Numbered from the stretch's first letter, positions 15,860 to 24,799 are shown. The stretch: 30,833 nucleotides of DNA from Candidatus Moranbacteria bacterium UBA2282 (GCA_002345745.1 DDWQ01000016.1:1-30833); one strand, 5' to 3'. Program-made: numbers and translations. Notes: a model not told the origin generated them from the sequence alone.

Positions 15860-16303
15860 TTAATGCGAATAATTGTTTATTTGTGGGTTGATAATTCTTT
15901 TATAAATTAATTGCTCAGTTCTAAAATTAGCGAGTATCCCAAGTTTTATATCTTTGCTTTTTAAATAAGCAGAAACTTGTTTATAATCAGATATTCTAAA
16001 ATTTATATTTGCTTTTATTTCTAAAACGATCAAATCTTCAATTAGAAAATCAATAAAATATTTACCAATTTTCTCATTATCATACATTAAATCAACCATC
16101 AATTCTTTTTTAAAAAGTATGCCTTGTTTTTCTAATTCAATCGCAATGGCACGCTGATAATATTTTTCTTGATATTTATTACCCAATTCGCTATGAACTT
16201 TAAAGAGTATGCCTACTATTTTATAGCTAAGCTCTGGATATATAATTTTGTTTTTTTCTAGTGCATTCGCATTCATTTTTTTAGAATTCGCGACAATTAG
16301 CAT
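15860..16303 (-). CDS. GxxExxY protein
   Basis: A protein of up to 147 residues belonging to the GxxExxY family, which was named after a motif seen here as GNKYQEKYYQRAIAIELEKQG. DFLIEDLIVLEIKA resembles the D...ExK core of PD-(D/E)xK nuclease folds. The function is unknown; members are often scattered in environmental genomes. The longest frame starts at 16303 and overlaps the dprA stop by 7 nt. A start at the internal ATG nine codons later (MNANALEK, near 16276) fits the usual length about as well. It is 22 nt upstream of topA. Confidence 0.8.
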   Translation of the reverse strand: MLIVANSKKMNANALEKNKIIYPELSYKIVGILFKVHSELGNKYQEKYYQRAIAIELEKQGILFKKELMVDLMYDNEKIGKYFIDFLIEDLIVLEIKANINFRISDYKQVSAYLKSKDIKLGILANFRTEQLIYKRIINPQINNYSH

Positions 16304-17391
16304 AGTATATAGTTCTGTCCGCCGATATTTCTCACCCAGCCTTTGATTTCCATCATAGCTAGAGTTGAGGCGACAGTCGCAGTTCCCAGTTTAGAGACTT
16401 TTGAGATATTGTCAATGTGAAGTGGATCGCTGGATAAGATATGCAACAGGGCTTCCTCTTCTTTGGTGTCAGGTATTCTGGTTGGTGCAAGAGATTTTTC
16501 CTCTTTTTCTTCCAAGCATAGCTCTTCCAGAATGTCGCGTATGCTAGTGACCGCTTTAGCTCCTTTTTTGATGAGATCATTCGTGCCAAGAGACTGCGAA
16601 GAAAAAATTGGTCCAGGTACTGCAAAAACATCCCGATTGAATTCTAACGCTAAATTAGCTGTAATGAGGGTGCCACTTTTTTCTCCAGCTTCAACAATCA
16701 GTGTTCCCATCGACAGTCCAGCCACAATTCTATTGCGAGCTGGAAAATTTCCCGGAATTCCAGCGGGAGTTTCAATTGGATAGTCACTCAAGAGGCATCC
16801 ATTGGCAGAAATTTCGCGGGATAAATTTAGGTTGCTGGTTGGATAGATATTTTTGTCATCCAAGCTGTCACCTAAAACTGCAATGGTTTTGCCACCACCG
16901 TCCAGAGCACCACGGTGGGCAATGGAATCAATGCCATACGCCATACCACTGATAACCGTGATACCAGCCTTGGCGAGGTCTTTGGCAAAGGAATATGCTA
17001 CGCGTGAGCCATAGTCGGTGAATTTGCGTGAACCCACAATAGAAATCATCGGTGCATTCAAATCCATTTCACCCTTCATATATAGTATATAGGGAGCGGT
17101 GGGAATTTCTTTTAGTAAAAGGGGATAGCGCTCGTCTGTTTCTGTGATCATCTGAATATTTTCTTTTTCCATTTTCAGCCATTCTGACTCAGGATCAATG
17201 CCGGCTCGTTGCTCAACAATTTTGCCAGCTAAAGATTCGCCCACGCCACTTTGACTCAAAGTTGCTAGCGAAGCTGTCCAGATTTCTTGCGGAGAATTAA
17301 AAAAAACCATCAGCTTGCGCATCTTTTGTGGTCCGACGCCGTTGATAATATTGAGAGCGTTTAAATAAACTAAATCATTTTTATTTGGCAT
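16297..17391 (-). CDS. dprA: DNA-processing protein DprA (Smf)
   Basis: The 364-residue protein loads RecA on incoming single-stranded DNA during natural transformation. An N-terminal helix-hairpin-helix part (INGVGPQKMRKL) is followed by the Rossmann-like core: IVGSRKFTDYGS, ISGMAYGIDSIAHRGAL, NFPARNRIVAGLSMGTLIVEA, KSGTLITANLALEFNRDVFAVPGP and GTNDLIKKGAKAV. A C-terminal winged-helix domain (about 310-364) completes it. It is full length with all blocks intact, suggesting DNA-uptake ability, although no com genes lie in the window. It heads the minus-strand run dprA - GxxExxY - topA. Confidence 0.97.
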   Translation of the reverse strand: MPNKNDLVYLNALNIINGVGPQKMRKLMVFFNSPQEIWTASLATLSQSGVGESLAGKIVEQRAGIDPESEWLKMEKENIQMITETDERYPLLLKEIPTAPYILYMKGEMDLNAPMISIVGSRKFTDYGSRVAYSFAKDLAKAGITVISGMAYGIDSIAHRGALDGGGKTIAVLGDSLDDKNIYPTSNLNLSREISANGCLLSDYPIETPAGIPGNFPARNRIVAGLSMGTLIVEAGEKSGTLITANLALEFNRDVFAVPGPIFSSQSLGTNDLIKKGAKAVTSIRDILEELCLEEKEEKSLAPTRIPDTKEEEALLHILSSDPLHIDNISKVSKLGTATVASTLAMMEIKGWVRNIGGQNYILC

Positions 17392-17515
17392 TTCTCAATG
17401 ATATCAGGATTTTTATTCTCAAACAAGGTGTAATTTTTCAATGCGATTTTGATGACTTTATATTGTAGCAAAAAACGGGGTCTTTGGAATTGAATTTTGG
17501 CAGTGTGTATATATA

Positions 17516-17543
17516 TTGACAAGATTTGTATAAATGATAATAT
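17516..17543 (+). promoter_or_regulatory. Consensus -35 promoter for the interrupted exported-protein gene
   Basis: TTGACA (17516-17521), a 16-bp spacer and TAATAT (17538-17543). An SD AAGGAG at 17608-17613 lies 6 nt before the ATG at 17620. Confidence 0.75.
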
Positions 17544-17806
17544 AAATAACCGTAGTTTTTTAAATAAAAGCATTTACAGAAAGTGGCAATCATGCCAAAA
17601 AAACAAGAAGGAGCGAAAGATGAAAAAGAAAATTTTGATCACGGTTGCTTTAGTGGGCTTTGGCTTTATTCCAGCTGTGCAAGCACAAGCTGAAGTTACA
17701 ACATCGTTGTCGACTGGCGTGCTTTCTCAGTATGTCGATCCTGCTGGCCGGGCATTCTATGATGACACAATTTCGCAAACTGAATTGGTTCTCAGGCACA
17801 GCAGCG

Positions 17807-17814
17807 GTTTTTAT
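17807..17814. repeat. Target-site duplication, left copy
   Basis: GTTTTTAT directly before the left IS end; identical to 19234-19241. Eight base pairs is the typical ISL3 target duplication. Confidence 0.95.
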
Positions 17815-17890
17815 GGGTCATACGCAATTTAGGGTTCTAGGATAAATGAGATATGATGTAAGTAGTTAACTTTTTAACGATTTACACCAT

Positions 17891-18295
17891 ATGAAAATAG
17901 ATCATAATATTTTCGAACTCATCTTCCCAAAAGGCGTCTTTGAGTGGTTTGATCTCAAGGAAGGTGCCAGTGATGAAAACAACGCTCGCATTGTTTTCGA
18001 AGAAAAAGATATCCCACCCATATCCGAAAATCAAAAGATCATCGCCAGAAAATTTCATGAGATTACTATCACCGACTTTCCCTTGCGTGGTAAAAGAACT
18101 CTGCTCACTTTCAGAAGAAGGTATTGGAAAATTGAAGGCCAAAAAGAATATCTCAAACGCGATATGAAATTAAACTTTCCCGGCACTCAACTTGAAAAAG
18201 AGTTTGCCGATTTTTTAAAAGAAGATGGCGGAAGAGGAACCATCCTCGCTGGCTTCTATCGCAAGGTCTCAAAGAATCCCAGAGAAAGAATTTGA
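17891..18295 (+). CDS. ISAon1-like transposase N-terminal region (OrfA)
   Basis: The 134-residue product opens MKIDHNIFELIFPKGVFEWF and contains TITDFPLRGKRTLLTFRRRYW. In my recollection this matches the separately annotated N-terminal region of ISAon1-type ISL3 transposases, probably the DNA-end-binding part. It overlaps OrfB by 71 nt in another frame. No classic -1 slippery site links them: going from this frame to OrfB needs +1, or independent initiation. Confidence 0.85.
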   Translation: MKIDHNIFELIFPKGVFEWFDLKEGASDENNARIVFEEKDIPPISENQKIIARKFHEITITDFPLRGKRTLLTFRRRYWKIEGQKEYLKRDMKLNFPGTQLEKEFADFLKEDGGRGTILAGFYRKVSKNPRERI

Positions 18296-19211
18296 AAAAC
18301 AATACAAGAACCACTTGAGTGGCTTTAAAAATTGGGAACAAAAAGATCATAGTGAAGAATGGATAATCTTTCCGCAAAATATTGGCAAAAGATTAAGCCT
18401 AGATGAAGTAGCTCTGACCAATGGAGAACTTTACACTATCCTGACCAACAAAGCCGCACACGGCAAAAAAGGTGCCTTAATAGCAATGGTTCGGGGCACG
18501 CGGTCAAGAGATGTCTCTGCTATTCTAGCCAAAATATCCGCAAAAGACAGGGATCTCGTTATTGAGATCACTTTGGATATGGCCGAGTCAATGGAAAATA
18601 TTGTACGCTATTCTTTTCCAAATGCCACGCATGTCACGGACAGATTTCATGTGCAACAATTAGTCAGTGAAGCAACCCAAGAAATTCGAATCAATTTGAG
18701 GAAAGAAGCTATTCGAGAAGAAAACGAACAGATCAAATTAGCGAAAAGTCAAAACAAAAGATATCACTCACAAACATTTGAAAATGGCGATACCAAAAAA
18801 CAACTCCTAGCTAGAAGTCGCTACTTGTTATTCAAATCCCAAAGCAAATGGAATGACCAACAGCAAGCAAGGTCAATCATACTTTTCAGAGAACATCCGG
18901 AGTTAAAAAATGCTTACGATTTATCGATGATGTTTCGTAATTGTTATGAGCATAGTCATTCCGTTGAGGAAGCTAAAGAAAGTTTTACTAAATGGTATGT
19001 CAAAGTTGAAGAAAAAAATATTGATTCATTTATCGTAGCGGCCGAATCAATCCGTTTGCATGAAACAACTATCCTGAACTATTTCATCAGTCGAAGCACC
19101 AATGCTTCAGCAGAGTCATTTAATGCAAAACTTAAAGGTTTTAGGTCTGTGGTACGCGGAGTCAGAGACAAGAAATTTCACTTATTCCGAGTGGCTAAAC
19201 TATTTGGTTAG
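18225..19211 (+). CDS. ISL3-family DDE transposase (OrfB)
   Basis: The 328-residue catalytic part cuts and joins the IS ends. The DDE residues are visible: Asp in ITLDMAESM, Asp in HVTDRFHVQQL and Glu in STNASAESFNAKLKGF, with the signature blocks HLSGFKNWE, LSLDEVALTNGELYTILTNK and LLARSRYLLFK. The stop codon lies 3 nt inside the right inverted end. The start is uncertain: ATG 18225 follows AAAAGAAG, but the conserved part begins later (EKEFEKQYKNHLSG). No frameshift or stop interrupts it, so the element may still be active. Confidence 0.93.
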   Translation: MAEEEPSSLASIARSQRIPEKEFEKQYKNHLSGFKNWEQKDHSEEWIIFPQNIGKRLSLDEVALTNGELYTILTNKAAHGKKGALIAMVRGTRSRDVSAILAKISAKDRDLVIEITLDMAESMENIVRYSFPNATHVTDRFHVQQLVSEATQEIRINLRKEAIREENEQIKLAKSQNKRYHSQTFENGDTKKQLLARSRYLLFKSQSKWNDQQQARSIILFREHPELKNAYDLSMMFRNCYEHSHSVEEAKESFTKWYVKVEEKNIDSFIVAAESIRLHETTILNYFISRSTNASAESFNAKLKGFRSVVRGVRDKKFHLFRVAKLFG

Positions 19212-19233
19212 AACCATGTATTGCGTATGACCC

Positions 19234-19241
19234 GTTTTTAT
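19234..19241. repeat. Target-site duplication, right copy
   Basis: GTTTTTAT directly after the right IS end, matching 17807-17814. Confidence 0.95.
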
Positions 19242-19797
19242 GGGGGGCTTGTATGGATAACTCCTCTGGGACATCGCCCAGCTGATATGGCCAGAGAAGG
19301 CGATTATACCATCGGTTGGTCGGGTACCATTAACAAAAGTGCACTAAATCTTGATGTTGGTGCGACCTTCTTGGACCACGCCGATAACGGCATGGGTAAG
19401 TTGTTTGCCCAAGTCAGCACCGACTTTGATGTTAAGAGCACAATTTTGACACCCTTTGTGAGAGTGGAAACGCTGAAGTCGGCGCAAGACGATGGTCCGG
19501 ATGGTGGCACGTATACATTTGTTGGGGTTAAACAAATGTGGCCGATCAATAATTCCCTTAATTTCACTCATACCTTGGCCGCTATTTACGATTCTGGTGT
19601 GTATGGTGGAGACAACGGAACTGTGGGCAGTTATCAAGCTGCCTTGCAATATGACCTGTACAAAGGCCTGCTGGTGACGCCCTCAGTCAAATACATTGTT
19701 CCGCTCTCGATACATGATGAGCGCGAAAAAGAGTTTGTCTGCGGGGTAGCATTTGGCTACAAGTTTTAAAAAAATCCCAGCTTAGGTTGAAGAAATA

Positions 19798-19831
19798 CGA
19801 TTGGATAGAATGTTTATCCAATCGTTTTTTT
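19798..19831 (+). terminator. Intrinsic terminator after the interrupted gene
   Basis: CGATTGGATA (19798-19807) pairs perfectly with TATCCAATCG (19815-19824) around a 7-nt loop, followed by seven Ts. The rest of the 310-nt gap before mod (19832-20079) holds the mod promoter element and no other gene that I can support. Confidence 0.95.
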
Positions 19832-19938
19832 ATTTTGGACAGAAAATTTAAATAATTCAAATAAAGTAAATCATTATTGCTCCTAATTTTTGCCAACTCC
19901 TCTGATGTGGAGTATGCTAAAAATAGCTAAAATATCCG

Positions 19939-19980
19939 ATAGAAGCTTCTGTAGAGGCATCTAAAATATTATTGTATAAT
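19939..19980 (+). promoter_or_regulatory. mod upstream element, copy A, with TATAAT
   Basis: AGAAGCTTCT, TAG, CTAAAAT and TATAAT (19975-19980) recur with the same spacing upstream of the AbrB-like gene at 24539-24580: 30 of the 40 positions from 19941 are identical. There is no normal -35. The element probably promotes mod transcription and may bind a regulator. A 14-codon frame (ATG 19991) and a 7-bp inverted repeat (19998-20014) follow before mod. Confidence 0.6.
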
Positions 19981-20079
19981 ACAAGAGTGTATGCTTGATA
20001 ATTTTGCAAATTATGTGCATTTGTGCGATGATTAGACTATCAAATATATATAAAAAAGAGGTTGTGGAAAAAATAAAAT

Positions 20080-22155
20080 ATGTCTAAATATCAAAACCTA
20101 TCTAAAGAAGAACTTTTGAAACTTGTGGAAAAACAGGACGCTGAATTGGCGTCCAAAAAATATGGATTAGTTTGGGATGCTGAGCGAGAGCCGGAGCAGG
20201 TGGTTTTGGATTGTGAAAATAATTTGCCGGTTTTGAAACGAGTTAAGGGAAAGGAAATTAGAACAAATGATGAAGATGATAATATTTTGATTGAGGGGGA
20301 TAACTATCATGCACTAACAGTTTTAAATTATACTCACAAAGAAAAAATCGATGTGATCTATATCGATCCGCCGTATAATACGGGTTCAAGAGATTGGAAA
20401 TATAATAATAACTATATTCTAGAAGAAGATGGATACCGACATTCTAAATGGTTAAATATGATGGAGAAAAGATTAAATATTGCTAAAAATCTTTTAACAG
20501 AAAAAGGTATTTTTGTGGTTGCGATTGATCATAATGAATTATTTAGTCTTGGGTTGTTGTGTGATAAAATATTTGGAGAAAATAATCGTTTAGGTATTAT
20601 TGCGGTTGTTCATAAATCAGAGGGTAGAAATCAGGAAAAATTTTTTGGCACAAGCCACGAATATATGTTTTTTTATGCAAAAAATAAAAAATATTGTAAT
20701 TTCCAAAGTGCAGTATTAGATGATAATATTTTAGCTACATTTAATCAAGAAGACGATAAGGGAATATTTAGACTAAATAATTATATTAGAACAGGTGGAG
20801 GTGATCAAAATTTAAAAATTAATAAACCGCATTTCTTTTATCCAATTTATGTTAGTAAAGATTGTAAAAAAATAACATTAGAAAAAACAGATGATTATAT
20901 AAAAGTTTTACCAATCACCAATACTAGGGTAAATAGGACATGGAAAACTAAAAAAGAAACTTTTTTAGAGAGATTACTAAGTGGTGAAATACTTGCATCA
21001 AGAGATAATAATGGAAATATACAGATTTATGAAAAGTATAGGGAAAATCAAGTTATTAAAACCCATTGGATAGACCCTAGATATCATGCAATTCATCATG
21101 GCACTAAAAATTTGGAAAATATACTAGGTGCAAAAATATTTGATTTTCCAAAATCTTTATATTTAGTATTTGATACATTAAAGCTAACTTCTAACAAAGA
21201 AGCAGTAATTTTAGACTTTTTTGCTGGCTCAGGAACAACTGGTCATGCAGTCTTAGAACTAAACAAAGAAGATGGTGGAAATCGAAAGTTTATTTTATGC
21301 ACTAATAATGAGAACAAAATTTGCGAGGAAGTAACTTATCCACGCATAGGAAAAGTAATTAATGGATACAAAAACCAAAAAAATGAAGAAGTTGAAGGAC
21401 TTGGCGGTAATCTTCAATATTTCAAAACCGCACTAATCAAAAAAGCGAAAAATAGAGATCAAGTCAGGGTGGATCTAACACAAAAATGTACCGAGATGCT
21501 TTGCGTGAAAGAAAATATTTTTAATCTGGAAAAAGAGGCAGATGATTTTAAAATATTTTCTGCTAATAAAAAGGATAAATTCTTATGTGTTTATTATAAC
21601 TTTCTAGAAGATAGTTTTGATGCTTTTCTTAAAGAACTAAAAAAATTGAAGGGCAAGAAAGTGATCTATATGTTTTCTATGGATGGAAAGGTGGACAAGG
21701 GTCTATTTGCTGAAATAGATGATTTCGAAATAGAAGAAATTCCACAAAAAATAATTGATATTTATAAGCAATTAGCGAAAATGAATATTTCAGTAAAAGC
21801 CGATCTTATTTTCTCTGATTTTGAGAAAGCCAAGGGAAGAATTTTCACAGACAAGGAAAAGGATGATGGTGCAAGAATTTTGCGAATAGTCATTGAAAAA
21901 GTAATTCAAAAAATTGCGCAAAATAACGGAGTAAGTATTTTGAAAAATAACAGCAAAGACGAGAAGTTAACAATTTTAAATGATAAATTGAAAAGTGAAA
22001 ACTTTTTCTCTAAAATTGACTGGGAGGAAAACAAAACCTATATTGCCATTGGCAATCATGCGGCTCATGGAGAATATTCAGAATATGATTTGAAAAATGT
22101 TGAGAATTTCTATAAGTATGTCCAAAAATTAATTGATTGTCATAATATACAATAA
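20080..22155 (+). CDS. mod: Type III restriction-modification methyltransferase (Mod)
   Basis: The 691-residue product is a beta-class adenine methyltransferase: DPPY motif (96-99, VIYIDPPYNTG) first, a large target-recognition region (about 110-350), then the SAM-binding motif FAGSG (381-385, LDFFAGSGTTGHAV). The order and length fit type III Mod, the subunit that methylates one strand and guides Res. The N-terminal coiled region (SKEELLKLVEKQDAEL) and LIEGDNYHALTVL block are typical. Codon use is strongly AT-rich, most so in the recognition region. Only a weak purine-rich SD (AGAGG, distant) is present. The res gene starts 1 nt after the stop. Confidence 0.95.
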   Translation: MSKYQNLSKEELLKLVEKQDAELASKKYGLVWDAEREPEQVVLDCENNLPVLKRVKGKEIRTNDEDDNILIEGDNYHALTVLNYTHKEKIDVIYIDPPYNTGSRDWKYNNNYILEEDGYRHSKWLNMMEKRLNIAKNLLTEKGIFVVAIDHNELFSLGLLCDKIFGENNRLGIIAVVHKSEGRNQEKFFGTSHEYMFFYAKNKKYCNFQSAVLDDNILATFNQEDDKGIFRLNNYIRTGGGDQNLKINKPHFFYPIYVSKDCKKITLEKTDDYIKVLPITNTRVNRTWKTKKETFLERLLSGEILASRDNNGNIQIYEKYRENQVIKTHWIDPRYHAIHHGTKNLENILGAKIFDFPKSLYLVFDTLKLTSNKEAVILDFFAGSGTTGHAVLELNKEDGGNRKFILCTNNENKICEEVTYPRIGKVINGYKNQKNEEVEGLGGNLQYFKTALIKKAKNRDQVRVDLTQKCTEMLCVKENIFNLEKEADDFKIFSANKKDKFLCVYYNFLEDSFDAFLKELKKLKGKKVIYMFSMDGKVDKGLFAEIDDFEIEEIPQKIIDIYKQLAKMNISVKADLIFSDFEKAKGRIFTDKEKDDGARILRIVIEKVIQKIAQNNGVSILKNNSKDEKLTILNDKLKSENFFSKIDWEENKTYIAIGNHAAHGEYSEYDLKNVENFYKYVQKLIDCHNIQ

Positions 22156-22156
22156 T

Positions 22157-24520
22157 ATGGCTACCAAACAACTGAAAAAATATCAAGAGCAGGCAGTGGA
22201 TGAATTACTTCTGAAAACCAAGTTGCTCTTGGGTAAAGAAATAGACAAAAAAACTATTATTTTCCAGGCTCCGACCGGAAGTGGGAAGACTTTTATGATA
22301 TCGCAATATATCGAACAACTAATTGAAGAATTGAAAAATGAGGACCTTTGTTTCCTGTGGCTAAGTCCTGGAAAAGGGAGTTTGCACAAGCAAAGTTTTG
22401 ATGCTGTAAAAAAAGAATTTCAGGGATTCCCCGACGCGTTCTTGCTAGAAGATGAATTTTTTGGATCAAGAAAAACTATTAACAAAAATGAAGTTGTAGT
22501 TGGAAATTGGGAAAAACTTAGTAATAAGGATAGTAAGACTGGCGAATGGAAAAATATTTTGATGAAAGATAAGGAGACTATAAATTTTAGAGAGCTGATT
22601 GCTAACACCAAAAAATCTGGAATAAAAATGGTATTGATAATAGATGAGAGTCATTCTCGGGATAAGGCCGAGAGAGCTTTTGAATTGCGGAATGAAATAA
22701 TCGATCCGGAAATTACTATCGAAATGAGTGCCACGCCAATTTTGAAAGAGGGGCAATATAATGAAAAAGTTACTGTTGAGTCAAATGATGTTATCGAGGA
22801 AGGAATGATCAAAAAAGAGATTATCATCAATGAAAATATTGATGAGATTGAGGATGATGAAATAACCTCGCAAGAGCTTATTATGGAGGCGGCCTACCAA
22901 AAAAGAATAGAAATTAAAAAACAATATGAAAAAGAAGGGCTAAAAATTAACCCATTGGTTTTGATTCAGTTGCCCGATAGCGAAGCAGGGAATGACAAGA
23001 AAGATTTTGTGGAAAGTTTTTTGGGAAACAAAGGAATTACTTACGACAATCATAAATTAGCTGTTTGGTTGAGTGAAGAAAAAATAAATCAAGAAAAGGA
23101 ATTTGTCACACCTAATGAAAGCGACGTTGAATTTTTGATTTTTAAGCAAGCAATTGACACTGGCTGGGATTGTCCAAGGGCACAAATTTTAGTCAGGTTT
23201 AGAGAAATTAAAAGTTTAGTTTTTGAAATTCAGACGGTAGGAAGAATACTTAGGATGCCGGAGGCGAAACATTACAAAAATGACAATTTGAATCGTGCTT
23301 TTGTGTTTACTAATGTAAAAAGCCTAGAAGTTAAAAATGAAGAGTACAATCCGAATATTATTAAATCTATTTTTGTAAAAAGATCTGATATTTATAAGCC
23401 GATAAAATTGAGGTCATATTATCGAAACCGTATTGACTTTGGAGATGTAACGGCTAGTTTTTATGAAACATTGGAGAATGTTCTATGCGGTTATTTCGGA
23501 ATTGAGAAAGGTAAAAATGAATTTGGTATTGCGGACAAAAATAAAGAAAAAGTAAGCAAGAAAATTAATATTACTAATCTGGAGGGGAAAGATGAAATAA
23601 TATTAAACAAGAAAATTAATTTAGAATTGTTTGATTATTTTGAAAATAAAGGTATTGTATCAGATGAATTTTTCAAATCTTATTTATCTGAAGATGATAA
23701 ACAGAGAGCTTTTGAAAATTTGATAAAAATTAATTTGAATGGATTTGCGTTTAAGCGGTCGCTTTCACCTGTAAAGCAGGCTTTGTATAGATGGTTTAAA
23801 AATTATTTGGGGATAAATTATCTTGGGAATGGGATCATCTATATCCAAAATATAATTTTAAATAATGGTTTGACTTTTGGAAAATTGTTAGATGATGCTA
23901 TTGTTGCCTATATGCCAGTTAAGGAAAAAGAAAAAAACAAAAAAATTAAGGAGGTTGAGGCATGGAATGATGAATGGGAAATCACTGAAAGTCGAAATTA
24001 TAATCCGAATGTATATAAGCCATTTAGCAAAGAGTTGTCCTTGTATAAATCTCCGAATGATGAAAAAGTCTATTTGAATTTTGATAGCGAAATTGAGGAG
24101 AAATTCATTGATTTTCTTGAAAAAAACAAGGATAAGATTTTGTGGTGGTGGCAAAACGGCAACGAACATATGGCACTTAATTTTGGAATTAAATATGGAA
24201 ATGGTTCGACCTTTCAACCTGATTTTTTGGTGATGTTTAAAGATGAAAAAATCGGAATTTTTGACACTAAAGCGGTTGGGTATCAAGAGGATGATAATAA
24301 GATTAAGGCTGAGGCTTTGCAAAAATATATTGCTGAAGAAAACAAGGATAGAAAAAAGGCTCTGCTTACGGGTGGCTTAGTAATAAAATCGGGAGATCAC
24401 TTTAGAATCAATAATGATTCTGTTTATACTTCTTTTGAAATGCCAGATAAAATCAGAGACGAAGGAGTAAAATATGGAGCTAAAAATGAAAAAGTTGGCT
24501 GGAATATTTTGGAATTTTGA
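22157..24520 (+). CDS. res: Type III restriction enzyme subunit (Res)
   Basis: The 787-residue protein is an SF2 helicase/translocase with a C-terminal nuclease, which cuts DNA when paired with Mod. Walker A is APTGSGKT (38-45), motif II is DESH (163-166), and EMSATPIL, AIDTGWDCPRAQ and QTVGRILRMPE mark later helicase motifs. The nuclease site is PDFLVMF...DTK (Pro688-Asp689, Asp703, Lys705), a PD-(D/E)xK pattern. I prefer ATG 22157 (MATKQLKKYQ), which leaves a 1-nt gap after mod. The open frame begins at 22133 inside mod. All catalytic motifs look intact, so the system is probably functional. Confidence 0.95.
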   Translation: MATKQLKKYQEQAVDELLLKTKLLLGKEIDKKTIIFQAPTGSGKTFMISQYIEQLIEELKNEDLCFLWLSPGKGSLHKQSFDAVKKEFQGFPDAFLLEDEFFGSRKTINKNEVVVGNWEKLSNKDSKTGEWKNILMKDKETINFRELIANTKKSGIKMVLIIDESHSRDKAERAFELRNEIIDPEITIEMSATPILKEGQYNEKVTVESNDVIEEGMIKKEIIINENIDEIEDDEITSQELIMEAAYQKRIEIKKQYEKEGLKINPLVLIQLPDSEAGNDKKDFVESFLGNKGITYDNHKLAVWLSEEKINQEKEFVTPNESDVEFLIFKQAIDTGWDCPRAQILVRFREIKSLVFEIQTVGRILRMPEAKHYKNDNLNRAFVFTNVKSLEVKNEEYNPNIIKSIFVKRSDIYKPIKLRSYYRNRIDFGDVTASFYETLENVLCGYFGIEKGKNEFGIADKNKEKVSKKINITNLEGKDEIILNKKINLELFDYFENKGIVSDEFFKSYLSEDDKQRAFENLIKINLNGFAFKRSLSPVKQALYRWFKNYLGINYLGNGIIYIQNIILNNGLTFGKLLDDAIVAYMPVKEKEKNKKIKEVEAWNDEWEITESRNYNPNVYKPFSKELSLYKSPNDEKVYLNFDSEIEEKFIDFLEKNKDKILWWWQNGNEHMALNFGIKYGNGSTFQPDFLVMFKDEKIGIFDTKAVGYQEDDNKIKAEALQKYIAEENKDRKKALLTGGLVIKSGDHFRINNDSVYTSFEMPDKIRDEGVKYGAKNEKVGWNILEF

Positions 24521-24538
24521 TTGTTAGAATTAATAAAA

Positions 24539-24580
24539 ATAGAAGCTCCTATAGCGGACTCTAAAATAAAAAGTTATAAT
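24539..24580 (+). promoter_or_regulatory. Upstream element, copy B, before the AbrB-like gene
   Basis: AGAAGCTCCT, TAG, CTAAAAT and TATAAT (24575-24580), about 75% identical to copy A upstream of mod. The ATG is 7 nt after TATAAT, so the transcript should be leaderless. Confidence 0.6.
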
Positions 24581-24587
24581 AAAAAAA

Positions 24588-24758
24588 ATGAAAGAAAAAC
24601 AAAACATTCACAAACTCAAAAAATCTAGCGCCTATAGCTATTCAATCACCATCCCCAAAGAAATGTTGGATAAATATGGTTGGCGAGAAAAACAGAAGCT
24701 GGTTATCACTGACAAGGGTAATGGAAGAATTGAAATTAGGGATTGGAGGAAGAGATAG
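24588..24758 (+). CDS. Small AbrB/MazE/SpoVT-like DNA-binding protein
   Basis: A 56-residue protein with the swapped-hairpin AbrB pattern: SYSITIPKEMLDKYGWREKQKLVI, resembling the ...ITIPKxxLxxLGWxxGDxLxI core, then a short strand (RIEIRDW) and a basic tail. Such proteins bind DNA as dimers and act as transition-state regulators or antitoxins. No toxin gene adjoins it. Its place just after res, and the near-copy of its own promoter element in front of mod, suggest it regulates the restriction system and itself; this is an inference. The gene starts about 7 nt after a perfect -10 and has no SD. Confidence 0.8.
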   Translation: MKEKQNIHKLKKSSAYSYSITIPKEMLDKYGWREKQKLVITDKGNGRIEIRDWRKR

Positions 24759-24799
24759 TGATTAAGTTTAAAATTATTTTGCAGAAGAAACAAATAAAG

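Larger units (their letters stand above)
17815..19233 (+). mobile_element. ISL3-family insertion sequence (ISAon1-like), 1,419 bp
   Basis: The element is bounded by inverted ends 17815-17839 and 19209-19233. They share GGGTCATACGCAAT, then a 4-nt variable patch, then GGTTCTA, about 22 of 25 positions. It is flanked by an 8-bp duplication (GTTTTTAT). It carries two overlapping transposase frames on the plus strand. IR length, target size and a DDE transposase agree with ISL3, and the two-frame layout with the ISAon1 group. The perfect target duplication and open frames suggest recent insertion. Confidence 0.95.
17620..19769 (+). pseudogene. Beta-barrel-like exported protein gene, split by an insertion sequence
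   Basis: The 5' part (17620-17814) encodes a signal peptide (MKKKILITVALVGFGFIPAVQAQA) plus about 40 residues. The 3' part resumes at 19242 and ends at 19769 with GVAFGYKF. Removing the IS and one 8-bp target copy joins ...HSSGFY to GGLVWITP... in frame, for a 240-residue protein. Alternating hydrophobic strands, many Gly, Tyr and Asn, and a terminal Phe resemble outer-membrane beta-barrels; no family is recognised. The gene is visibly richer in G+C than its neighbours, with a TTGACA promoter, a strong SD (AAGGAG) and its own terminator. As assembled it makes only a truncated N-terminal peptide that ends inside the IS. Confidence 0.88.

Noticed and set aside
18205..18300. Programmed -1 frameshift joining OrfA and OrfB of the IS
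   Set aside because: The frame change needed is +1, and no convincing slippery site with a following structure was seen. Separate translation is equally possible.
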